NCBI GenBank assembly: GCA_028279265.1
Contig: JANQOC010000415.1
Span: 1-5,438, forward strand
From: Hyphomicrobiales bacterium
Lineage (GTDB): Bacteria > Pseudomonadota > Alphaproteobacteria > Rhizobiales > CAYWUX01
Length of the DNA stretch: 5,438 bases
Direction: 5' to 3'
Positions within the stretch are counted from its first letter, which is position 1. Each line of letters starts with the position of its first letter. The notes under the pieces are model-generated. The model was not told the origin of the DNA. It was given only the letters and a program-made list of their open reading frames with translations, and searched no databases. Shown here one piece after another: positions 1 through 4,518 of the stretch. Position numbers and translations under genes: made by a program.

Positions 1-574
1 CCTGACCGAATTCAAGCACGGACAAGGCTGCTCCTCGCTTAAGGTAGCTGCGAACAACAATAATCTCATCGTCTCCGTCCCTATCCAGATCCGCCAGGCG
101 GATGCGCAAATCCTCGAAAACGGACCTCTGATCCAAGACAAATTTCGATATGTCCTGGGTTTTATTGCGTACGTTCAGCCCTCCGGCCTCAATGCTATCC
201 CCCAGGACACCGTGACGATATCGACGTGTCGGACTTGTCAGCCAGGCGGCGCGAATATTTTTGTCTCCGCGAGCGACTACACCATCGGGAAGAGCGCCTC
301 GCGGAACGTAAGGACTGCCTGGCTTGAAGTTGCGTTGTTCCGTGCACCAGTTTTCATTACAGGGGTTGAGGCGGTACCAGTTTCCATTCTTGACCTGCAC
401 ATAGACACGCTTCAACCCCTTCAATCTTTTGTTGAGAAAGAGGTGGCTTGGCGGACCCTTGAGGTTCAGCAGGGTGAGCTGCCAGGATTGGGCGACAGAA
501 GGACTAGCGGTAACCGTCAACAAAGCCAGGGCCAGCAGAGTACCTGAGACAGGTCGCAAGGTACGCTTTATCAA
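1..574 (-). CDS. Secreted protein with one VCBS/FG-GAP-type calcium-binding motif, C-terminus cut by window edge
   Basis: The visible 191 residues begin with a classic Sec signal peptide: basic start MIKR, hydrophobic core at about residues 11-23 (GTLLALALLTVTA) and a likely cleavage after SPSVA, near residue 28. The mature part has two close cysteines (C72 and C77) in an NPCNENWC segment. A conserved-looking stretch GVLGDSIEAGGL lies at about 122-133. A D-x-D-x-D-G motif follows at 162-170 (DLDRDGDDE), then IIVVRSYLKRGAAL. That motif is the calcium-coordinating loop of VCBS/FG-GAP repeat proteins, so this is probably a periplasmic or exported protein. No enzymatic function is visible. No ATG start exists near the signal peptide, so I chose TTG at 574. 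It overlaps the upstream dehydrogenase stop as TTGA and has a G-rich site 8 bases upstream, which suggests translational coupling. The reading frame is open to base 1, so the C-terminus is missing. Domain call is moderately sure, exact role unknown. Confidence 0.8.
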   Translation of the reverse strand, partial: MIKRTLRPVSGTLLALALLTVTASPSVAQSWQLTLLNLKGPPSHLFLNKRLKGLKRVYVQVKNGNWYRLNPCNENWCTEQRNFKPGSPYVPRGALPDGVVARGDKNIRAAWLTSPTRRYRHGVLGDSIEAGGLNVRNKTQDISKFVLDQRSVFEDLRIRLADLDRDGDDEIIVVRSYLKRGAALSVLEFGQ

Positions 575-1326
575 ACGTGCTGCCCCCCGTTGATATGCAG
601 CTCGGCGCCGTTGACGTAACTCGACTGGTCCGTGCATAGAAAATAGATCGCTTTGGCAACTTCTTCCGGAGACCCGAGCCGGCGCAGGGGTATCTGTCCA
701 ACGATCTTGTCCGTGCCCGGGGACAGGATGGCTGTATCGATTTCGCCCGGGGAAATGGCGTTGACGCGAATTCCCTGAGGCCCGAAGTCGGCAGCCATCT
801 CGCGGGTGAGGCTGGCCAAGGCGGCTTTCGACGTTGCGTAGGCAGAGCCGGCGAAGGGGTGAACACGGCTGCCGGCAATTGAGGTTACATTGACAACGGT
901 TCCGCCCGACGTCTTGAGCTCATCGATCAGTCCGCGCGCGAGGAGAATGGGGGCAAAGAAATTCACCTGAAATACTTTTTGCCAATCGTCAACCGGCGTT
1001 TGAATACTCCCCAATCGGTTGCCATCTTCATCCTTGGGTGAAATTGCCGCATTGTTCACCAATGCGTCGAGCCGGGAATTTTGGTCCTGAAGACGGACCC
1101 GCATCTCCTTAATCGCTTCCAGTGTGTTGTCCTTATCAGCGAGATCCACCTGGATATGATCTTCAGGCCCCGCTTCCCAGGGACAGTTCTCCGGGAAAGG
1201 GTGGCGGGAACAGGTGATTACGCGCCACCCGGCGCTGGAAAACCGTTTCACAGTCGCATGGCCGATGCCACGGCTGGCACCGGTCAAAATCAGGGTGGAT
1301 CGTTCCGCGTTGGGCTTTGTTGTCAT
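571..1326 (-). CDS. Short-chain dehydrogenase/reductase (classical SDR), substrate unknown
   Basis: This is a cytoplasmic Rossmann-fold oxidoreductase of the classical SDR family, about 251 residues, which is normal for the family. Numbered from a TTG two codons upstream of the ATG, it shows the dinucleotide motif TGASRGIG at 17-24, NNAA at 93-96, and the tetrad N124, S151, Y165 and K169. S42-R43 after the second strand suggests NADP(H) preference. PGEIDT (195-200) and the C-terminal NGGQHV are also typical. After strand 2 there is a distinctive proline-rich segment, SRHPFPENCPWEAGPEDH (42-59), not found in generic FabG. I prefer the ATG at 1326 to the TTG at 1332, although neither has a clear Shine-Dalgarno. 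The gene lies downstream of pdxH on the same strand and overlaps the secreted-protein gene by four bases. FabG (3-oxoacyl-ACP reductase) is the usual automatic label, but the segment after strand 2 argues for a separate subfamily. Confidence 0.9.
   Translation of the reverse strand: MTTKPNAERSTLILTGASRGIGHATVKRFSSAGWRVITCSRHPFPENCPWEAGPEDHIQVDLADKDNTLEAIKEMRVRLQDQNSRLDALVNNAAISPKDEDGNRLGSIQTPVDDWQKVFQVNFFAPILLARGLIDELKTSGGTVVNVTSIAGSRVHPFAGSAYATSKAALASLTREMAADFGPQGIRVNAISPGEIDTAILSPGTDKIVGQIPLRRLGSPEEVAKAIYFLCTDQSSYVNGAELHINGGQHV
583..588 (-). promoter_or_regulatory. G-rich ribosome binding site supporting a TTG start
   Basis: Read on the minus strand, six consecutive G lie 8 bases before the TTG at 574, inside the last codons of the dehydrogenase. 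With the TTGA stop/start overlap, this supports initiation by ribosomes that have just terminated on the upstream gene. The run is not a canonical AGGAGG, so the call is moderate. Confidence 0.45.
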
Positions 1327-1371
1327 ATTCAAATAGTGCCAAAAAATCTAATTCGTTGGAAATGCGATCGT

Positions 1372-1387
1372 GTCACGCTTGCGTGAC
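1372..1387. promoter_or_regulatory. Perfect 7+2+7 palindrome, candidate operator upstream of the dehydrogenase
   Basis: The arms GTCACGC (1372-1378) and GCGTGAC (1381-1387) are exact inverted complements around TT. The site sits between the pdxH stop (1440) and the dehydrogenase start (1326), directly downstream of a candidate -10 at 1397-1392, where a repressor would block initiation. As RNA it could fold as a 6-bp stem with a CAAG loop, but no U-tract follows on either strand, so a terminator is less likely. The binding protein is unknown. Confidence 0.45.
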
Positions 1388-1391
1388 TGTA

Positions 1392-1419
1392 AAGATAGTA
1401 TGATTGTTTGTTCAGTCTA
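1392..1419 (-). promoter_or_regulatory. Candidate sigma-70-type promoter for the dehydrogenase operon
   Basis: On the minus strand, TAGACT (1419-1414) and TATCTT (1397-1392) are separated by 16 bases. Each matches its consensus at four of six positions. The predicted start point would fall in the palindrome at 1372-1387, about 60 bases before the ATG. The match is weak, and the dehydrogenase could also be read through from pdxH. Confidence 0.25.
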
Positions 1420-1439
1420 CCCCCGGGTATCGAATTTCC

Positions 1440-2081
1440 CTAGGGAAAAAGGCGGCAGCGCTTCCAGTCCGACTCGGTCGTGCTTCTCGTGAACTGCACT
1501 CGTTCGTGCAGGCGGAACGGACGATCATGCCAGAATTCGATTTCCAGGGGATTCAGCCGGAATCCCGACCAGAATTCCGGCCGCGGCACTTTACCGAGGG
1601 GATATCGGGCCGTAACAGCCGCGACACGTTTTTCCAGTGCGAAACGGCTTTCCAGGGGCTGGGACTGCTTCGAGGCCCAGGCCCCGAGCTGGCTGCCCCG
1701 GGAACGTGTTGCATAGTAGGCATCGGCTTCATCATCACCGACAGCCTCCACGGGACCCCGCACACGCACCTGGCGCCGCAGGCTTTTCCAGTGAAAGCAA
1801 AGTGCAGCTTTGGCCTGGGAGGCAAGTTCCTGGCCCTTGGCACTGCCCAGGTTTGTATAAAAAACAAAACCCTGGGTTCCGGCATCCTTGCATAGAACCA
1901 TGCGGACATTCGGTAAGCCGTCATCATCGACCGTCGCGAGGGACATCGCATTGGCGTCGTTGGGTTCGTGAGCTTTGGCATCCTCGAACCATTCCGAAAA
2001 TAAGGCAAAGGGCTCGGAAACCTCAGCAAATTCGTCGGCCTGAGGTCCTTTGTAAAATCCCTCTGGAACATTCTTGGACAT
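1440..2081 (-). CDS. pdxH: Pyridoxamine/pyridoxine 5'-phosphate oxidase
   Basis: PdxH is a cytoplasmic FMN enzyme that oxidises pyridoxamine 5'-phosphate or pyridoxine 5'-phosphate to pyridoxal 5'-phosphate with O2, the last step of B6 synthesis and salvage. The 213 residues match the family length. Residues align with the E. coli enzyme at a constant offset of seven: the FMN segment RMVLCK (60-65), Y75-T76, K82 and Q104 in RRQVRVRG, Q139-S140, W184 and R194. Substrate-phosphate and PLP contacts K65, Y122, R126, S130, R190 and H192 are all present. The C-terminal block WSGFRLNPLEIEFW (171-184) and the final RLFP are typical. The ATG at 2081 has a GGAG site six bases upstream. The gene is read away from the exported-protein gene and leads the minus-strand cluster. 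No key residue is missing, so it should be active. Confidence 0.98.
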   Translation of the reverse strand: MSKNVPEGFYKGPQADEFAEVSEPFALFSEWFEDAKAHEPNDANAMSLATVDDDGLPNVRMVLCKDAGTQGFVFYTNLGSAKGQELASQAKAALCFHWKSLRRQVRVRGPVEAVGDDEADAYYATRSRGSQLGAWASKQSQPLESRFALEKRVAAVTARYPLGKVPRPEFWSGFRLNPLEIEFWHDRPFRLHERVQFTRSTTESDWKRCRLFP

Positions 2082-2087
2082 TCATTA

Positions 2088-2091
2088 CTCC
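2088..2091 (-). promoter_or_regulatory. Shine-Dalgarno GGAG of pdxH
   Basis: On the minus strand, GGAG lies six bases before the ATG at 2081. A second, out-of-frame ATG at 2085 lies closer to the site. Family alignment and the reading frame decide for 2081. Confidence 0.7.
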
Positions 2092-2155
2092 AAAATAAAT
2101 TGATCCGAATACGGAACTGCAGATATGGCGGGTCCCAAGATTCGATGCCATCCCA

Positions 2156-2186
2156 TTCATATTTGATTAACAAAACACCATTTCAA
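2156..2186 (-). promoter_or_regulatory. Candidate pdxH promoter
   Basis: On the minus strand, TTGAAA (2186-2181; five of six to TTGACA) is followed by AAATAT (2164-2159; spacer 16) or TATGAA (2161-2156; spacer 19). The -35 lies in the loop of the inverted repeat at 2165-2207. Transcription would start about 70 bases before the pdxH ATG. The -10 choice is uncertain. Confidence 0.35.
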
Positions 2187-2207
2187 CACGGTGTTTACGA
2201 TTTAATC
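2165..2207. repeat. Nested inverted repeat in the divergent promoter region, candidate operator
   Basis: The inner arms AAACACC (2173-2179) and GGTGTTT (2190-2196) are perfect complements with a 10-base spacer. The outer arms GATTAA (2165-2170) and TTAATC (2202-2207) are also perfect, separated from the inner arms by 2 and 5 bases. AACAC also recurs directly at 2174 and 2185, eleven bases apart, about one helical turn. The element covers the candidate pdxH -35 and a candidate plus-strand -10, so one regulator could act on both genes. Confidence 0.45.
2201..2206 (+). promoter_or_regulatory. Candidate -10 element for the exported-protein gene
   Basis: TTTAAT matches TATAAT at five of six positions and would start transcription near 2213, ten bases before the structured leader. 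No recognisable -35 lies 16-18 bases upstream, so use of this promoter may depend on an activator. Low confidence. Confidence 0.25.
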
Positions 2208-2222
2208 ACGGTTCGCAGGCAC

Positions 2223-2273
2223 ACTCTCCCTCGTGTCAGTGAAAGGGCTCAAGTTGAGGGCCTTTAGGAGAGT
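2223..2273 (+). promoter_or_regulatory. Leader RNA structure predicted to mask the ribosome binding site
   Basis: ACTCTCC (2223-2229) is perfectly complementary to GGAGAGT (2267-2273), which contains most of the AGGAG Shine-Dalgarno at 2266-2270. Between them, AAAGG (2242-2246) pairs with CCTTT (2261-2265), and CTC (2248-2250) pairs with GAG (2256-2258) around an AAGTT loop. The inner hairpin would stack almost directly on the outer helix, with only A2266 unpaired on the 3' side. The ATG at 2282 follows nine bases later. This suggests translational control, for example a thermosensor or a protein- or small-RNA-responsive switch. Pairing was found by eye, without energy calculation. Confidence 0.4.
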
Positions 2274-2281
2274 ATTGCGTA

Positions 2282-2758
2282 ATGTGTGCGTTTGTTCCAC
2301 GAGAGTATATTTCGCCGTTTGCGGTTGTTCTATCCCTTTTTCTGTTAACCATTGCGAAAACACCTGCAGTTGCGCATGACTTGAGCCAGATTGACAGTCT
2401 GAAACTGTCGATTCTGGACCCGGATGATTCCGTGGTCGCCGTGGATGTGGAACAACAGGCTGATCTCACAGGGCCGACCGTCTGGGAACTGAAGCAAAAC
2501 CTCACTGAAATAGATTATCAGACAGCCCTTACGGCGCTCAATGATGCTCTCAATGAAGTCCCCGACGGAGTTACCTATTTCTGGCAGCGGACTGAAAGTT
2601 CCCTGAAAGGTATGGTTAAACCAACCCGTGCTTTTCGCGATTCCCATGGCCAGATTTGCCGGCATATTGTCTATGCTCTGAGCCTCGGCGATTATATCAA
2701 GCAGATAGAGGGAATTGCCTGCCGCAACCATGAAGGCGACTGGCTGTTCTCCTCCTGA
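2282..2758 (+). CDS. Small exported protein with 17-kDa-surface-antigen-like C-terminal domain
   Basis: The 158-residue product has an N-terminal export signal: R7, a hydrophobic core at about 13-25 (FAVVLSLFLLTIA) and probable signal peptidase I cleavage after TPAVA (residue 31). Residues 32-75 are acidic and match nothing I recognise. The C-terminal part, about 99-156, has the layout of the 17-kDa outer-membrane surface-antigen / RT0821-Lpp0805-type domain: YFWQRTESSLKGMVKP, then F-R-D-S-x-G-x-x-C-R (118-127), then G-x-A-C-R-x-x-x-G-x-W (144-154). C126 and C147 could form a disulfide in the periplasm. No lipobox cysteine and no glycine zipper are seen, unlike full-length 17-kDa lipoprotein antigens. 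The ATG at 2282 follows AGGAG at 2266-2270, which the leader may mask. It diverges from pdxH and precedes fabI by 258 bases. Function is unknown, probably envelope-related. Confidence 0.75.
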   Translation: MCAFVPREYISPFAVVLSLFLLTIAKTPAVAHDLSQIDSLKLSILDPDDSVVAVDVEQQADLTGPTVWELKQNLTEIDYQTALTALNDALNEVPDGVTYFWQRTESSLKGMVKPTRAFRDSHGQICRHIVYALSLGDYIKQIEGIACRNHEGDWLFSS

Positions 2759-3016
2759 GCATAAAGTAAAAGTTGCACATCACGCCAACCGGTTGCCCGT
2801 GAACCGTTCCGAAACGCCCGAGTCCGGGTTTAGATCACGAATTGTTTCAGAATTCTTCAAATTCTCAGCTCATTCCCGCGTCATTTCTCTCAAAAGTTCG
2901 CAAATTAACTACTCTCACGGCAAATTTTGCGGTAGAAGCATTTTGTTGACTTAAATTGAAGAGTCGCACTTTTTGCAAAATACCTGCAATTGCTCTTGGG
3001 ATTTCTCTGTACTGAA
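2759..3016 (+). promoter_or_regulatory. AT-rich fabI upstream region with GCAAA/TTTGC palindromes
   Basis: No gene is visible here. The first part has only weak hairpins (CGGTT/AACCG at 2790-2806; CCCG/CGGG at 2817-2828) and no U-tract. The second part holds GCAAATT at 2900, the 11-base palindrome GCAAATTTTGC at 2920-2930, the perfect palindrome TTTTGCAAAA at 2971-2980 and GCAATTGC at 2986-2993. The first two GCAAATT copies start exactly 20 bases apart, and TGCAA at 2974 and 2985 are 11 apart. TTGACT (2946-2951) is a good -35 but has no good -10 at 16-18 bases. The fabI promoter is probably in 2940-2990, though I cannot fix it. Confidence 0.35.
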
Positions 3017-3826
3017 ATGACGCAATTAATGAAAAATAAGCGGGGCCTGATCATGGGCGTTGCAAACGCGCGTTCGATCGCCTGGGGTATTGCCAAGACA
3101 TGTCACGAGCACGGTGCTGAGCTCGCCTTTACCTATCAGGGTGAAGCGCTGCAGAAACGTGTCGTTCCCCTGGCCAACGGCATCGGATCGGAGCTGGTGC
3201 TGCCTTGCGACGTCACCGATGCGGCAAGCATGGACAATGTGTTCGAAACCCTAAAGGAAAACTGGGGACGGCTCGATTTCCTCGTGCATGCCATTGCCTT
3301 CTCCGACAAAGATCAGCTCGACGGCCGTTATGTTGAAACGACGGAAGATAATTTCAACAAAACCCTGAATATCTCCTGTTATTCCCTAACGGCGCTGGCC
3401 CAGCGCGCTGAGAAGCTCATGACCGAGGGCGGCTCGATCCTGACGCTGACCTATTATGGCGCCGAGAAAGTCATGCCCCACTACAATGTCATGGGGGTGG
3501 CCAAGGCCGCACTCGAAGCCAGTGTCCGCTATCTTGCCGCGGATCTCGGACCTCAGGACATCCGGGTGAACGCCATTTCCGCCGGTCCGATCAAAACACT
3601 CGCTGCCTCGGGCATCGCCGACTTTCGATATATTCTCAAATGGAATGAATATAACTCAGCGCTCAGGCGTACCGTTTCCACGGAAGATGTGGGCCGTGCC
3701 GGTCTCTATCTCCTGTCGGATCTGTCGAGCGGTGTCACCGGCGAGGTGCATCATGTGGATGCGGGCTACCATATCCAGGGCATGAAGAACGAAGACGCCC
3801 CGGATATTTCCGTCGTCAAGGACTAG
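3017..3826 (+). CDS. fabI: Enoyl-[acyl-carrier-protein] reductase (NADH), FabI
   Basis: FabI reduces trans-2-enoyl-ACP to acyl-ACP, the last step of each type II fatty acid elongation cycle, in the cytoplasm as a homotetramer. The 269 residues show the divergent-SDR pattern: GVANARSIAWGIA at 14-26 binds the dinucleotide, and D65-V66 contacts adenine. The catalytic Y146, Y156 and K163 (Y-x6-K) have the same numbers as in E. coli FabI. The block ISAGPIKTLAASGI (187-200) is diagnostic. The position equivalent to E. coli Gly93 is Ala94 (HAIAF, 91-95); M159 and F203 are unchanged. I chose ATG 3017 because alphaproteobacterial FabI proteins commonly start M-x-x-L-M-K-x-K-R-G. ATG 3029 and an upstream TTG at 2990 are alternatives, and no start has a clear Shine-Dalgarno. 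A histidine phosphatase follows after three bases, so the two form an operon. Confidence 0.97.
   Translation: MTQLMKNKRGLIMGVANARSIAWGIAKTCHEHGAELAFTYQGEALQKRVVPLANGIGSELVLPCDVTDAASMDNVFETLKENWGRLDFLVHAIAFSDKDQLDGRYVETTEDNFNKTLNISCYSLTALAQRAEKLMTEGGSILTLTYYGAEKVMPHYNVMGVAKAALEASVRYLAADLGPQDIRVNAISAGPIKTLAASGIADFRYILKWNEYNSALRRTVSTEDVGRAGLYLLSDLSSGVTGEVHHVDAGYHIQGMKNEDAPDISVVKD
3818..3822 (+). promoter_or_regulatory. Shine-Dalgarno AAGGA deciding a TTG start
   Basis: AAGGA lies in the last fabI codons, seven bases before the TTG at 3830. No ATG or GTG is available before the conserved RHG motif, so this site fixes the phosphatase start and points to translational coupling with fabI. Confidence 0.75.
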
Positions 3827-3829
3827 GCC

Positions 3830-4423
3830 TTGTCTCAATCTGAACGCGTTGTTTATTTCGTCCGACACGGTCAGACCGACTGGAACGCGGAACACCGGTT
3901 CCAGGGTAACCAGGATATACCGCTCAATGATTTCGGCCGGGCCCAGGCTCGGCTGAACGGCGAACGCCTGCGCGCTCTTATTTCAGATCCCGACGACTGG
4001 CCCTTCGTTTCCAGCCCCCTGGTTCGGGCACGCGAAACCCTGGAGATTATTCGCGATGAGATGGGCCTGGCCGCCGAGGACTATGAACTGCATGATGATC
4101 TGCGGGAAATTGAGTTCGGCATGTTCGAAGGACGAACCTGGGCTGAACTTAAGGAAATGGCGCCGGATGTCGTTAGGGATTACAGGGGTGACCGTTGGAG
4201 TTACAGACCGCCGGGGGGAGAAAGCTATGAACTTCTCTCGGAACGTGTTGCCCGATGGTGGCGGACGATTGACAGGAACTTTGTGGTTGTAGCCCATGGA
4301 GGGGTCAGTCGCTGCCTGCGGGGCCTGATCCGGCCCATGGACTCGGCTGAAATTCCACGCCTGGAGACACCCCAGGACAAAATTCTGAAAATCTCCAACG
4401 GCGATTTCGAGTGGATTGGTTAG
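3830..4423 (+). CDS. Histidine phosphatase superfamily protein (phosphoglycerate-mutase-like, branch 1)
   Basis: This 197-residue protein has the complete histidine phosphatase active site. RHG with nucleophile H13 lies in VRHGQTDWN (11-19). R66 sits in SSPLVRARET (61-70), the acid E93 in REIEFGMFEG (92-101), and the second histidine H156 in VVAHGGVSR (153-161). These enzymes form a phosphohistidine and hydrolyse or transfer phosphate. The length and single domain fit the GpmB/CobC-like phosphatases more than true glycolytic mutases, but the substrate cannot be read from sequence. It has no signal peptide and is cytoplasmic. It starts with TTG three bases after the fabI stop, behind AAGGA at 3818-3822, so it is translated with fabI. 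aroC follows after 95 bases on the same strand. A housekeeping role in clearing a phosphorylated metabolite is a guess. Confidence 0.92.
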   Translation: MSQSERVVYFVRHGQTDWNAEHRFQGNQDIPLNDFGRAQARLNGERLRALISDPDDWPFVSSPLVRARETLEIIRDEMGLAAEDYELHDDLREIEFGMFEGRTWAELKEMAPDVVRDYRGDRWSYRPPGGESYELLSERVARWWRTIDRNFVVVAHGGVSRCLRGLIRPMDSAEIPRLETPQDKILKISNGDFEWIG

Positions 4424-4462
4424 AGAACGTGCCTGATAGCGCGGATCTTATGGGTGCACCGT

Positions 4463-4491
4463 TTGACGCTCCCGCGGCCGTTGGCTACAAC
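4463..4491 (+). promoter_or_regulatory. Candidate sigma-70 promoter of aroC
   Basis: TTGACG (4463-4468; five of six) and TACAAC (4486-4491; four of six) are separated by 17 bases, the optimal spacing. Transcription would start near 4498, giving a leader of about 20 bases before the ATG at 4519. An 8-base palindrome GGTGCACC lies just upstream at 4453-4460. aroC may thus have its own promoter besides read-through from fabI. Confidence 0.4.
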
Positions 4492-4518
4492 AGAGTCTAT
4501 TGATTGGGATGGCGAGCG

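Noticed and set aside
504..878. Minus-strand frame of 124 codons across the dehydrogenase end and the secreted-protein start
   Set aside because: It runs out of frame with both real genes, and the signal-peptide frame starting at 574 explains this DNA better.
1327..1332. TTG start for the dehydrogenase two codons before the ATG
   Set aside because: No Shine-Dalgarno favours it, and the ATG at 1326 is the simpler choice.
1404..2098. Plus-strand open frames (about 163 and 153 codons) opposite pdxH
   Set aside because: They are antisense shadows of pdxH without recognisable motifs or ribosome binding sites.
1553..2173. Long minus-strand open frame (about 206 codons) overlapping pdxH in another frame
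   Set aside because: It lies almost wholly inside the well-supported pdxH gene, its product is rich in Arg, Pro and Ser with no domain pattern, and it is a frame shadow.
2787..2831. Possible terminator after the exported-protein gene (CGGTT/AACCG and CCCG/CGGG hairpins)
   Set aside because: The stems are only 4-5 bp and are not followed by a proper T-run.
2990..3016. Upstream TTG start for fabI at 2990
   Set aside because: It adds nine residues unlike FabI N-termini, overlaps the likely promoter region, and the ATG at 3017 gives the family-typical start.
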